Source: Bifidobacterium sp. WK012_4_13
Lineage (GTDB): Bacteria; Actinomycetota; Actinomycetes; Actinomycetales; Bifidobacteriaceae
Length of the DNA: 64,000 nucleotides
Direction of reading: 5' to 3'
Assembly (NCBI RefSeq): GCF_041080835.1
Contig: NZ_CP129683.1
Coordinates: 434,001-498,000 of the forward strand
A program made the position numbers and the translations under genes. The notes beneath the pieces were generated by a model. The model made no database searches, was not told where the DNA came from, and saw only the letters and a program-made list of their open reading frames with translations. Below, one piece after another: positions 9,669 through 18,480 of the stretch (positions within the stretch are counted from its first letter, which is position 1; the number at the start of each line of letters is the position of its first letter).

Positions 9669-11501
9669 TCAGCGGCTTCGCTGCGCGCTGGACTGACGAG
9701 GGACATATATGACCTTGTCGATGACATCGCTATATCGTTCGATGATAGCCTGTCGCTTCGTCTTCAGACTCGGTGTGATCATGCCGTTTTCCTGAGTGAA
9801 CTCATCGCTCACAATCTCGAACTTGCGTATGGATTCCGCTCTGGACACAAGGTCGTTTGCGCTATCGACGGCGCGTTCGACCTCCGTCACCACTATCGGA
9901 TTGTGCTTTGCCTCCTCAAGCGTCGTCACTTCCTCCGCCCCCTGAGCCTTCAGCCATGCATTGGTGTCTGCCAGATCCAAGGCGATGAGAGCGGCGATGA
10001 ATGGCTTCCGGTCTCCGATGACAAGACACTGGCTCACCACAGGCGATGTCATCACCGAGGCTTCGAGAACGCTTGGCGATACGTTCTTCCCACCTGCGGT
10101 GATGATGAGATCCTTCTTTCGCCCGGTGATGGTGACGAAACCCTGCTCGTCGATGTCTCCGAGATCTCCGGTATGAAGCCAGCCGTCCACTATCTGGCTG
10201 TGAGTGAGCTCAGGATGATTGTGATAGCCGACGCATACGCTGCCGCCCTTGATGCACAGCTCTCCATCGTCGTCGATGCCCATGCTGATGCCGCCAAGCG
10301 GTTTGCCGATGGTCCCTATCTTGTATCCCTCGGTCGGATTGACGCTGGCAGGAGCCGACGTTTCGGTCATGCCATAGCCTTCAAGCAACGGCAGACCGAC
10401 GCCATTGAAGAAATGGGCGATGGAGACGTCAAGCGGCGCTCCCCCGGAAACCGCGTATTCGACCTTTCCGCCAAACACATCCATGATCGCCGAATAGATG
10501 AGCTTGCGATAGAGCGCATATTTGGCGGCGGACGCCAAGGGCAGCTTCTCCCCTCGCTGCTGCGCCTCTGACTTGAGACGCGCAAGCTTCGCGGCGTTGA
10601 CGAACATGCGTCCGGTGAACCCCGTGCCGGCTCGCTGGGAGGCGGCGTTGTAGATCTTTTCGAAGATGCGGGGAACCGCAAGCACGAAGGTCGGCTTGAA
10701 ACTGCTGAAATCATTGAGAATGGTCTTCATGTTGCTTGAAAGGCCAAGCGTGACGTTGCCGGCGAACGAGAAGAATTGCATGTACCGGGCGAAAACATGC
10801 GCCAGCGGCAGGAAGAGCAGAAGACGTCTATCCGGTTTCAGGCTGATGTCCGGCATGGTGGTGACACCGGAATAGGTGATGAAGACGAAGTTGGCATGCG
10901 AGAGCTCAATCCCCTTCGGCGTCCCTGTGGAACCTGAGGTATATACGATGGTCGCCAGATCAGAGCCTTTCACGGCAGACTCGCGTTCGAGGAACTCCTC
11001 TTCCCTGACGCCTCGACCATAGGTTTGCAGCGTGTTCACGGCACCGAGGTCGATGACATAGAGATCATTGAGATATGCGCACTGATCCCGGACGGAATCA
11101 ACCTTGTCGCGCATGTCGTCATTTTCGACGAATGCCATCTTGACCTTGGAGTCGTTGAAAATCGTACGAATCTGAGCTGGAGAGTTGGTCTCATAGACGG
11201 GCACGGTCAAGGCACCGATGGACATGATCGCAATGTCGAGTGCAGTCCATTCCCATCGCGTGTGGGAGATGATCGACACTGAATCGCCCGGCATTATTCC
11301 CCGTGCGATGAGACCCTTTGCGAGTTCAACGACGATGTTGCGAAATTCCGTTGCGGTGAATGCCTGCCAGGTGCCGTGAGCATCCTTGTATTCAACCAGC
11401 CTGTCTTCAGGAGCACGGTCGACTCGTTTCTGAAGTATGGAGAAAATATTGGCATCGCTATCGATGGGTTCGCTCAGCGAACGAGTGTATTCTTTGAACA
11501 T
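9669..11501 (-). CDS. Long-chain fatty acid-CoA ligase, second paralogue
   Basis: AMP-forming acyl-CoA ligase of 610 residues. Motifs: YTSGSTGTPKGIELSHANF (ATP loop), GYGMTETSAPASVNP, and VDGWLHTGDLGDIDEQGF followed by G-R-K-K-D-L-I-I-T-A-G-G-K-N for lid rotation. It shares the same overall design as the 2419-4515 gene (V-P-V-Y-E-T-N-S near 105, KTKRQAIIERYSDVIDKVIY near the end) but lacks its long acidic tail. The start has GGGAGC 6 nt upstream. It converges with the lipoprotein gene, with only 33 bp between stops. Two ligases plus an oleate hydratase elsewhere suggest use of exogenous fatty acids for lipids rather than beta-oxidation, of which there is no trace here. Confidence 0.9.
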   Translation of the reverse strand: MFKEYTRSLSEPIDSDANIFSILQKRVDRAPEDRLVEYKDAHGTWQAFTATEFRNIVVELAKGLIARGIMPGDSVSIISHTRWEWTALDIAIMSIGALTVPVYETNSPAQIRTIFNDSKVKMAFVENDDMRDKVDSVRDQCAYLNDLYVIDLGAVNTLQTYGRGVREEEFLERESAVKGSDLATIVYTSGSTGTPKGIELSHANFVFITYSGVTTMPDISLKPDRRLLLFLPLAHVFARYMQFFSFAGNVTLGLSSNMKTILNDFSSFKPTFVLAVPRIFEKIYNAASQRAGTGFTGRMFVNAAKLARLKSEAQQRGEKLPLASAAKYALYRKLIYSAIMDVFGGKVEYAVSGGAPLDVSIAHFFNGVGLPLLEGYGMTETSAPASVNPTEGYKIGTIGKPLGGISMGIDDDGELCIKGGSVCVGYHNHPELTHSQIVDGWLHTGDLGDIDEQGFVTITGRKKDLIITAGGKNVSPSVLEASVMTSPVVSQCLVIGDRKPFIAALIALDLADTNAWLKAQGAEEVTTLEEAKHNPIVVTEVERAVDSANDLVSRAESIRKFEIVSDEFTQENGMITPSLKTKRQAIIERYSDVIDKVIYVPRQSSAQRSR

Positions 11502-11588
11502 GCTGCTCCCTGTGTCTTGCTACTCACATGATTCTACCTTGGGTGCACGCCATAAGCGCCGTTTCCCATGCAGTTTTTCAGCGACATA

Positions 11589-11611
11589 GCTCACAGCGCC
11601 GAGACGTGAGC
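11589..11611 (-). terminator. Candidate hairpin after M23 gene
   Basis: GCTCAC/GTGAGC with an 11-nt loop lies 10 nt past the M23-like stop. No long U-tract is visible. Confidence 0.3.
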
Positions 11612-11620
11612 ACCATGCGA

Positions 11621-12229
11621 CTATGGTGATTTCAGGACGATTCGGGTACTCACCGTGCGCGTGGCAGGGTCGATGTATTCGTCGCCGCGTCTGATTCCCC
11701 AATGGATGCATTGCGATTCGCAATGATCCGACTCCCCGCCAACGCTTGCAAACGCATCGCCGCGAATCACGGCGGCACCGATGGGAAGTGCCGTCGCCGC
11801 CGGTTCGAAGGTGAATGTCAGAGAGCCTCTGGCAATGGACACGACGGATTTCAGCGCGACCTTGCCTCTGAAGGACACCACTCCGCTCACAGGTGCGAGG
11901 ATATCGTCACCAGCCTGCGCGTGCAGGTCGATGCCACGGTGTCCCGCCGACCATTGCGTGGCAGGGGCAACGAATCCCTGCGTGATGACAGGTCTTGACA
12001 TGGGCCAGACGGCAAGGGCCCTGCAGTCCGCACCTTCGGCGGTCACGGTGCTCTCCACTGCCATTGCAATGGATGGTGACCGTGCATGCACCAAGGCCGT
12101 CGCTGATAGCGATGCCAGAGTCAGCAGCGCCGTGGCCAGGCGTCGTCTGCCACGTCGGCTGCGTTCACGCCTGCTTTGAAACAGCATTCTGCGGACTTTT
12201 CCATCTGCGTTCCGGTCGGTGTATCGCAT
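11621..12229 (-). CDS. Exported M23 (LytM-like) peptidase domain protein
   Basis: A 202-residue secreted protein with a LytM/M23 fold, the class that cleaves peptidoglycan cross-bridges or activates amidases. The ATG at 12229 follows GGGAGG; the longer frame upstream has no site. An Arg-rich N-terminus precedes a hydrophobic signal segment (LATALLTLASLSATALVHA). The domain shows GHRGIDLHAQAGDDILAP (His and Asp zinc ligands) and the late HCESQCIHWGIRRGDEYIDP. In the latter the first His of the usual H-x-H pair is Cys, so hydrolysis may be weak or absent; similar C-x-H-W-G forms occur in actinobacterial relatives near rpsB. Divergent from the liv operon. Confidence 0.8.
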   Translation of the reverse strand: MRYTDRNADGKVRRMLFQSRRERSRRGRRRLATALLTLASLSATALVHARSPSIAMAVESTVTAEGADCRALAVWPMSRPVITQGFVAPATQWSAGHRGIDLHAQAGDDILAPVSGVVSFRGKVALKSVVSIARGSLTFTFEPAATALPIGAAVIRGDAFASVGGESDHCESQCIHWGIRRGDEYIDPATRTVSTRIVLKSP

Positions 12230-12593
12230 CGTCGATGCCTCCCTGTCAGTCAGGACAAATATCCCATCCTCGTGCCGGAGATGCATCATGCAACGGCGAA
12301 TGTGGTCGAATGTGGTCGGATGTCGATGTGGTCGCGAATGCCAGATGCTGTCGAATGCCAGATGCTGTGGAATGCCAACTGTGCCACGCCAGACCCACAG
12401 GCCAATGAAGCGAAGGGTCAGGGACCTCTGTGCCGCGGGATCTGCGACGGGAATCCGACGGTCGGTCAAGGTTTCGGGATGCCATGCCAATTGTTTCGAA
12501 TGTTAATCGAGGAAATCTTTGCGAAACGTTGACGCAATCCTTTCGAATAGATACGGCTCTTATATTAGAGCTCACCGGGGGGAGGGAAATCTT
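12230..12593. other. Divergent intergenic region between M23 gene and liv operon
   Basis: 364 bp without a convincing gene. It holds the ribosome site of the M23 gene, a patch of short degenerate tandem repeats (12297-12376), an AT-rich stretch with TTGACG (12529) and TATATT (about 12561) whose spacing is too long for one promoter, and the GGGGGGAGGG ribosome site of livH. Confidence 0.6.
12297..12376. repeat. Short tandem repeats in divergent promoter region
   Basis: Two copies of CGAATGTGGT (12297-12316) plus a degenerate third, then two exact 17-bp copies of CGAATGCCAGATGCTGT (12335-12368) and the start of another. Role unknown. Confidence 0.85.
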
Positions 12594-14027
12594 GTGAATC
12601 AATTTGTTTCTATCCAGCGTCATTGGGGAAAAGCTCTGACGATCATCGCCATCATGAGCATGGCCATTCTAGGGCTGTCTTCGACAGTCACCTTGCCAGC
12701 CACCGCAGCCCAGGCCGTTCAGGTCTGCAATCCCACAGCTTCCAATGGGTGCGTCAACGGAATCCTTCAGGATGAGTCTCAACGCGCCCTGTCTGGAATA
12801 ACCGTGACGCTGAGCGGTGCGGAAAGCGCGTCGACGACGACGGATGCCAGTGGGAAATGGGCATTTTCGGTACTCAAGGATGGGTCATACACCGTAAGCA
12901 TCGATGCATCCGTCGCCGCCTCGCACCAGCTGAAGGCCGACAAGGCCACGGTCGAGATCAAGAAGGGGGACTTCAGCAAGTCACGTCAGGTGGTGCGATT
13001 CGATGAGGCCCAGAGCTCCGATCAGTCATCACCGTCCAGTTCGGCCTCAAGTTCGAGCTCAGGCTCGGATTCCGCTTCGGATTCAACGTCTGGAAGCAAG
13101 GCATCAAGCTCTGCGAACGCTGATGACGACAGTCCGTGGGCTGATTTCTCGGCACGTGTCTGGGATCAGCTTTTCAGCGGAATCGTGTTCGGTCTGTTGC
13201 TGGGTCTGATGTCCATGGGCATGAATCTGGTATATGGCACGACGAAACTCAGCTCGTTCTCTCATGGCGAGCAAGTCACGCTGGGCGGCTTGATGGCCTA
13301 CGTCGGAACGCAGGTACTTCACTGGCCTTTGATCGTCTCTGCGATATTCGCAGTCGTCATAGGCGGCATCACCGGATGGATTCAGAACGATCTGGTATGG
13401 TCCCCGCTTCGCAAGAAGCACGTCGGTGCCATGCAGCAGATGATCGTGACGATAGGGCTGTCCATGACATTGCAATATCTATTCCAGTTCTTCTTCGGAG
13501 CGGATGTGAAAGGCATCACCCTCGACGTTCCTCAGGGGTATCAGATTGGTCCGATAACGACGGACACGCCAACCTTGATTTCCGCAGGTGTCGCAATCCT
13601 GGTCATCGTCGGCGTGACTCTCTTCCTCTATCGCACACGCCTTGGAAGAGCCACGCGCGCGATATCGGATAACAGTGCACTGGCGGCGGCATCCGGCATC
13701 AACGTGGAGGAAGTCGTGCGCGTCGTCTGGATTCTCTCGACCTCCCTTGCAGCACTTTCGGGCGTGCTGATCGGCATCTACTTCAACGGCATCACTTGGA
13801 ACACCGGCGCGCTGCTCCTGCTGCTGATGTTCTCCGCCGTCACACTCGGTGGGCTGGGAACTCCGAACGGAGCGCTCGTCGGATCGCTTGTCATCGGAAT
13901 CGTGGCGGACATGAGTTCGCTGTTCATACCAAACGACATGCGCTATGCAAGCGCCCTCGCGATTCTCATCATCGTGCTGCTCATCCGGCCACAGGGCATC
14001 TTCGGAAAATTACAAAGGATAGGCTGA
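12594..14027 (+). CDS. livH: Branched-chain amino acid ABC permease LivH with exported N-terminal Ig-like domain
   Basis: Inner-membrane permease of the HAAT uptake family. The GTG at 12594 follows a strong GGGAGGG site. The product (477 residues) is about 180 longer than ordinary LivH. Order: a signal-like segment (residues 12-40, cleavable after A-T-A-A-Q-A), a domain at about 45-140 resembling carboxypeptidase-regulatory/Cna-B modules (NGILQDESQRALSGITVTL, D-A-S-G-K-W-A-F-S-V-L-K-D-G-S-Y-T-V), a Ser/Asp linker (140-180), then the LivH core with NLVYGTTKLSSFSHGE and the EAA-like loop RTRLGRATRAISDN. Cys45 and Cys53 could form a disulfide outside. First gene of livHMGFK. Confidence 0.9.
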   Translation: MNQFVSIQRHWGKALTIIAIMSMAILGLSSTVTLPATAAQAVQVCNPTASNGCVNGILQDESQRALSGITVTLSGAESASTTTDASGKWAFSVLKDGSYTVSIDASVAASHQLKADKATVEIKKGDFSKSRQVVRFDEAQSSDQSSPSSSASSSSSGSDSASDSTSGSKASSSANADDDSPWADFSARVWDQLFSGIVFGLLLGLMSMGMNLVYGTTKLSSFSHGEQVTLGGLMAYVGTQVLHWPLIVSAIFAVVIGGITGWIQNDLVWSPLRKKHVGAMQQMIVTIGLSMTLQYLFQFFFGADVKGITLDVPQGYQIGPITTDTPTLISAGVAILVIVGVTLFLYRTRLGRATRAISDNSALAAASGINVEEVVRVVWILSTSLAALSGVLIGIYFNGITWNTGALLLLLMFSAVTLGGLGTPNGALVGSLVIGIVADMSSLFIPNDMRYASALAILIIVLLIRPQGIFGKLQRIG

Positions 14028-14060
14028 CATGCTTTTGGACATTAGAGGAAGGAATCTGCT

Positions 14061-15044
14061 ATGGATTTCATGACTTTGCTCACCGACACCACGGCACAGC
14101 TCTTTGCGCCGACCACGGCGGCATACGTTCTGGCTGCAATCGGCCTGAACATCCACTTCGGCATGACCGGTCTCATGAACATGGGACAGGCTGGATTCAT
14201 GCTGCTGGGAGCATACGGCTTCGCGATCACCCAAGGCATGGGCTGGAACCTCTTCGCATCCTTGATCGCCGCATTGGTCCTGGCTGCAATATACGCAATT
14301 CTGCTGGGCATCCCGACCTTGAAGCTTGGACCCGACTACCTCTCGATGGTGACGCTGGCCTCTGCGGAAATCATTCGCATCATAGCCCGCTCGACATCGA
14401 TGACTTCCATAACAGGAGGCTCCGGCGGAATCTCGCCTCAGAACTTCACCAACCAGTTCGAAGGCATCTCCCCGCTTCCTGACGGACGCTCGACCATACT
14501 GCTCTGGTCGTATTCCAACAACGTGGCCGATTCCTGGTGGATTCGAATCGTTTCATGGGTTCTGGTCCTCGTTGCGGCCTGGCTCACATGGCGCTGGTTC
14601 CATTCTCCGTGGGGCCGGGTCCTCAAGGGAATCCGCGAGGACGAGAACGCAGTTCGCTCCCTCGGCAAGTCCGTCACCCGATTCAAGCTCGAATCATTGT
14701 TCCTTGGCGGTTCATTCGGGGCAATAGCAGGCATCATATTCGTGCTCCCCCGTTCGGTCCAGCCTGACTCGCTGGGGCGCCAGGTCACCTTCTACACATG
14801 GACCATCCTGCTGCTTGGTGGTGCCGCAACGATCTTCGGTCCCATCCTCGGATCCTGCCTCCTCTGGGTCCTGCTCACCTTCGTCAAGGAGGTAATGCGC
14901 AATGTGGTTCCGGATTCCATCATTTCCTCAAGCCAGATCGAGTCACTTGGCTGGGTGATCGTCGGCATCGCATTGATGTGTCTGGTGATATTCAGACCGC
15001 AAGGCCTGCTTGGAGACAGAAAGGAGTTGGCGTTCAATGCCTGA
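14061..15044 (+). CDS. livM: Branched-chain amino acid ABC permease LivM
   Basis: Second membrane subunit of the Liv importer, 327 residues and strongly hydrophobic. It shows the family pattern GLNIHFGMTGLMNMGQAGFM near residue 30 and the cytoplasmic loop SPWGRVLKGIREDENAVRSL that docks to the ATPases, then IFRPQGLLG at the end. The start has AGAGGAAGG 7-10 nt upstream. It begins 33 bp after livH and its last 8 bp overlap livG, so translation is probably coupled. No unusual features; it lacks the extra N-terminal domain seen on LivH. Confidence 0.94.
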   Translation: MDFMTLLTDTTAQLFAPTTAAYVLAAIGLNIHFGMTGLMNMGQAGFMLLGAYGFAITQGMGWNLFASLIAALVLAAIYAILLGIPTLKLGPDYLSMVTLASAEIIRIIARSTSMTSITGGSGGISPQNFTNQFEGISPLPDGRSTILLWSYSNNVADSWWIRIVSWVLVLVAAWLTWRWFHSPWGRVLKGIREDENAVRSLGKSVTRFKLESLFLGGSFGAIAGIIFVLPRSVQPDSLGRQVTFYTWTILLLGGAATIFGPILGSCLLWVLLTFVKEVMRNVVPDSIISSSQIESLGWVIVGIALMCLVIFRPQGLLGDRKELAFNA

Positions 15045-16212
15045 TACAAGATCGCACGAAGGTGCGGACGATGGTGCGGACGAAGTGCGACGCACCGATG
15101 CATCACCCACGGAATCGCAGCGGCATGCCAACGCTGAGAGAACCGCATTCCAGGACATGGCACGATGGCCGTCTACCAAGGATCAGGCCGAGGGACTCAT
15201 CTCGACCGCCTTCGTCGACCGCGTCACCAAGGATCTGGAATTCGTCGAGCCGACACCAGGGGTGAAGAAGCCGGATCCGATTCTGGTCGCCGACAAGGTA
15301 ACCCGCCGTTTCGGCGGAATGACGGCCGTGGATGTCGATCACTTCGAGATCGAAAGACATGGCATCACGGCACTCATCGGTCCGAACGGTGCGGGGAAGA
15401 CGACCTTCTTCAACCTGATGACGGGTTTCGACACTCCGAACACAGGAAGCTGGAATTTCGATGGCGTTGACCTGGCAAGGGTCTCGCCCGAACAGGTCGC
15501 CCGCAAGGGCATGGTCAGAACATTCCAGCTCACCAAGGTCATGAACCGTCTGACAGTCATGGACAACATGCTGCTTGGATCGCAGCGTCAGAAGGGCGAA
15601 GGCATGCTGCGCTCGCTCGTTCCGGGACTGTGGAAGACCAGGGAGGCGGAGATAGCCGAGCAGGCAAGCGAACTGCTGAAGAGATTCCTGCTCTGGAAGA
15701 AGAAGGATGATTACGCCGGTTCGCTCTCAGGTGGGCAGCGCAAGCTTCTCGAGATGGCCCGTGCGCTGATGAGCAACCCGAAGCTGGTCATGCTGGACGA
15801 ACCCATGGCAGGTGTGAACCCCGCGCTGAAGCAGTCACTGCTCGATCACATTCTTTCACTTCGCGAAGAGGGAACGACGGTGCTCTTCGTCGAGCATGAC
15901 ATGAACATGGTGCGCCATATCGCCGATTGGGTGACGGTGATGGCAGAGGGAAAGATAGTCGCCGAAGGCAAGCCCGCAGAGGTGATGAACGATCAGGCGG
16001 TCATCGATGCCTATCTCGGCTCGCATGCGAACATCGACCTTGGCGACATCCCTGACTCGGTCGTCAGCGAGGAAGGCGCTGCCCAGATCACCAATGGAAT
16101 CGCCAATGGAATCGTTAACGACAGCGTTGATGGCAGCGTCACCGCCGATGACGGAAAAGGACCGGGGGCAGCAGCCACAGCTCCCCCGTCCACCGATGGA
16201 AGGGAGCAATGA
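15037..16212 (+). CDS. livG: Branched-chain amino acid ABC ATPase LivG
   Basis: Cytosolic ATPase that powers the Liv importer. Motifs: Walker A GPNGAGKTTFF (about 115), signature LSGGQRKLLEMARALM, Walker B LVMLDEPMAGVNP, and the switch His in VLFVEHDMNMV. The ATG at 15037 (protein MPDTRSHEGADD) has AAGGAG about 10 nt before and overlaps the livM stop; the in-frame start at 15010 lies inside livM without a site. The 391-residue length exceeds the usual 255-300: about 90 extra N-terminal residues, polar and likely disordered, and a Gly/Ser/Asp-rich C-terminal tail of about 60 residues. Confidence 0.94.
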   Translation: MPDTRSHEGADDGADEVRRTDASPTESQRHANAERTAFQDMARWPSTKDQAEGLISTAFVDRVTKDLEFVEPTPGVKKPDPILVADKVTRRFGGMTAVDVDHFEIERHGITALIGPNGAGKTTFFNLMTGFDTPNTGSWNFDGVDLARVSPEQVARKGMVRTFQLTKVMNRLTVMDNMLLGSQRQKGEGMLRSLVPGLWKTREAEIAEQASELLKRFLLWKKKDDYAGSLSGGQRKLLEMARALMSNPKLVMLDEPMAGVNPALKQSLLDHILSLREEGTTVLFVEHDMNMVRHIADWVTVMAEGKIVAEGKPAEVMNDQAVIDAYLGSHANIDLGDIPDSVVSEEGAAQITNGIANGIVNDSVDGSVTADDGKGPGAAATAPPSTDGREQ

Positions 16213-17015
16213 TGACATCGATGCCACAGCATGGTGAGATCAAGGATGCCAGCCCTCATGCAGACAAGCCGCAGGTGCCGGAAAAGGCCAGGATTCTGAT
16301 GGAGGCGGACAGTCTGGTCGCAGGGTATCTCCCCGGAGTCAACATACTCAACGGCGCTTCCCTGACACTGCATGATGGCGAGATCGTCGGCATCATCGGC
16401 CCCAACGGTGCAGGAAAGTCGACACTGCTGAAATCCCTCTTCGGTCTCGTCCACATCAACTCGGGATCGCTGACGCTTGGCGGCGACGACATCACGAACA
16501 TGCGGGCCGACAAGCTCGTCTCCCGTGGGGTCGGCTTCGTTCCGCAGACCGAGAATGTGTTCCCAAGCCTGACCGTCAGCGAGAACATGCAGATGGGAGC
16601 ATACCAGCATCCCAAGGTGTTCAAGGAACGCTTCGCGTATGTGTCTTCGATATTCCCTCGTCTCGCCGAACGCAAGGATCAGACCGCAGGTTCGCTCTCG
16701 GGAGGCGAGAGACAGATGGTGGCAATGGGGCGGGCGCTGATGATGAAGCCCAAGGTGCTGCTGCTTGACGAGCCCTCAGCCGGACTGAGCCCGATGCTGC
16801 AGGATGAGACCTTCATACGCGTGCGTCAGGTCAATGCCGCCGGTGTGAGCGTCATCATCGTCGAGCAGAACGCCCGCCGCTGTCTGCAGATATGTCATCG
16901 CGGATACGTCTTGGATCAGGGAAGAAACGCCTACGCCGGCTCCGGCAGGGATCTCCTGTCCGACCCGAAGGTCATCTCGCTGTATCTGGGAAATCTGGAG
17001 GAGGAGGATTCATGA
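16209..17015 (+). CDS. livF: Branched-chain amino acid ABC ATPase LivF
   Basis: Second ATPase of the Liv system, 268 residues. Walker A GPNGAGKSTLL (about 64), Q-loop VPQTENVFPSLTV, signature LSGGERQMVAMGRALM, Walker B VLLLDEPSAGLSP. It starts ATGATG with the first ATG overlapping the livG stop by 4 bp, with GGGAGC upstream, so translation is coupled. About 30 extra polar residues precede the nucleotide-binding domain. Ends L-Y-L-G-N-L-E-E-E, typical of LivF. Followed after 70 bp by the binding protein livK. Confidence 0.94.
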   Translation: MMTSMPQHGEIKDASPHADKPQVPEKARILMEADSLVAGYLPGVNILNGASLTLHDGEIVGIIGPNGAGKSTLLKSLFGLVHINSGSLTLGGDDITNMRADKLVSRGVGFVPQTENVFPSLTVSENMQMGAYQHPKVFKERFAYVSSIFPRLAERKDQTAGSLSGGERQMVAMGRALMMKPKVLLLDEPSAGLSPMLQDETFIRVRQVNAAGVSVIIVEQNARRCLQICHRGYVLDQGRNAYAGSGRDLLSDPKVISLYLGNLEEEDS

Positions 17016-17085
17016 CGGGGCCTGCCATCTGAGCAGGGAAGTTTTTCACGTTGTACATCACAGAGAAAAGGAAGAGTTGGGAATT

Positions 17086-18342
17086 ATGAACAAGAAAACA
17101 ACAAGAAAGTATCTCGCAACCGCGCTCGCTGCAAGTGCCGCCGTGGTTCTCGCATTGTCCGGCTGCGGTTCGTCCTCGTCAAGTTCTTCGGGATCTTCCA
17201 AGACATTCGTATTGGGAGGACTGTTCCCCGAGACCGGTTCGCTTGCATATCTCGGACCAGCCGAAACGAGCGCCTGGAAGCTTGCCGCGAAGGACATCAA
17301 CGCCGCAGGCGGCGTGCTGGGGAACAAGATCGAGACGGTCAGCGCAGACATTTCGGATGCCGACCACGCCGATCAGAACACCGCAGGCGCACAGTCGGTC
17401 CTGTCCAAGAATCCGTCGGTGATTCTTGGCCCCGCTTCAAGTTCGGTCGTGCTCAACACCTACAAGTCGATCGCAGAGGCCAAGGTTCCGATGATTTCCA
17501 TGGGCGCGACATCCCCCTCGCTCTCCGGAATAAGCCCCTACTTCTTCAGAACAGTTCCGCCTGACTCGGTTCAGGGCGCCGTCATGGGCAACCTCATTGC
17601 GCAGGATGGAGTTCAGAACCTTGCAATCGCAGTCTTCAACGACACCTATGGCACGAATCTGCGCGACGCGGTCGTCAAATCTGCCGAAGCCGCAGGAGTG
17701 AAGATCGTCTATGGAGAGAAGGATACCTTCGATCCGTCGGAAACCAACTTCTCATCGTTGGTGACTTCCATCAAGGCGACCAAGCCTGACGCCGTCCTGG
17801 TCATAGCCTTTGACCAGACGAAGCAGCTCCTCAAGGAAATGAGCAGTCAAGGGGTCGACACCAAGACCAAGCTTTACATGGTCGATGGCAACACCGCCGA
17901 CTATTCCAGCGACTTCGAGGCGGGAATGCTGAAAGGCGCTCAAGGCACCATACCCGGTGCCCATCCTTCAGACACATTCCAGAAGCGTCTGAAGACAGTC
18001 ACGCCCAAGCTGACCGATTTCACATATTCGGCGGAAACCTATGACGGCGTCATCCTTGCCGCACTCGCCGCTCAAAAGGGTGGGGCGACCGACGGCACCA
18101 CGATCAAGAACAACCTGGCTGCCGTGTCCGGAGCCAAGGGCGGTACCGAATGCAGCAGCTACAAGGCATGCCTTGCACTGTTGAAGGATAAGAAGTCCAT
18201 TCATTACAAGGGTCAGTCCGGCATCGGCGCGTTCAACTCGAACAATGATCCAAGCTCTGCGAGCATAGGCATCTATCAATTCAACGGCGACAACAAGCCA
18301 GTATTCAACCATTCGGAGGAAGGCGAGGTTCCCAAGGCCTGA
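17086..18342 (+). CDS. livK: Branched-chain amino acid binding lipoprotein LivK
   Basis: Extracytoplasmic binding component (Peripla_BP_6) of the Liv importer, anchored by lipid. Signal peptide MNKKTTRKYLATALAASAAV ends in lipobox A-L-S-G-C, then a short poly-Ser linker and the mature domain FVLGGLFPETGSLAYLGP. The ligand-contact region A-S-S-S-V-V...GATSPSLSG matches LivJ/LivK; the C-lobe carries AETYDGVILAALAAQKGG. AAGGAAG precedes the ATG at 17086; an in-frame TTG at 17077 is possible but gives a worse signal. 418 residues. Last gene of the operon, closed by a long hairpin at 18415-18459. The true ligand (Leu/Ile/Val or another amino acid) is inferred. Confidence 0.92.
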   Translation: MNKKTTRKYLATALAASAAVVLALSGCGSSSSSSSGSSKTFVLGGLFPETGSLAYLGPAETSAWKLAAKDINAAGGVLGNKIETVSADISDADHADQNTAGAQSVLSKNPSVILGPASSSVVLNTYKSIAEAKVPMISMGATSPSLSGISPYFFRTVPPDSVQGAVMGNLIAQDGVQNLAIAVFNDTYGTNLRDAVVKSAEAAGVKIVYGEKDTFDPSETNFSSLVTSIKATKPDAVLVIAFDQTKQLLKEMSSQGVDTKTKLYMVDGNTADYSSDFEAGMLKGAQGTIPGAHPSDTFQKRLKTVTPKLTDFTYSAETYDGVILAALAAQKGGATDGTTIKNNLAAVSGAKGGTECSSYKACLALLKDKKSIHYKGQSGIGAFNSNNDPSSASIGIYQFNGDNKPVFNHSEEGEVPKA

Positions 18343-18414
18343 CACTGGGTTCCATGCCCGTCGCTCACGGCGATCGCCTCTACGTATGCCTCTGGCATAT
18401 GGTCTGGGGCAGAA

Positions 18415-18459
18415 AAGGCAATGTCCTGTCACGATCTGATCGTGGCAGGACATTGCCTT
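18415..18459. terminator. Bidirectional terminator between livK and diflavin reductase
   Basis: Inverted repeat of 21 bp with one G-U-type mismatch and a 3-nt loop: AAGGCAATGTCCTG begins the left arm at 18415 and its complement ends at 18459. Read on the minus strand it ends CCTTTTCT, a good U-tract for the reductase gene; it can also stop the liv transcript. Confidence 0.9.
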
Positions 18460-18480
18460 GCGTGGGGAATGGCTCCGAGC

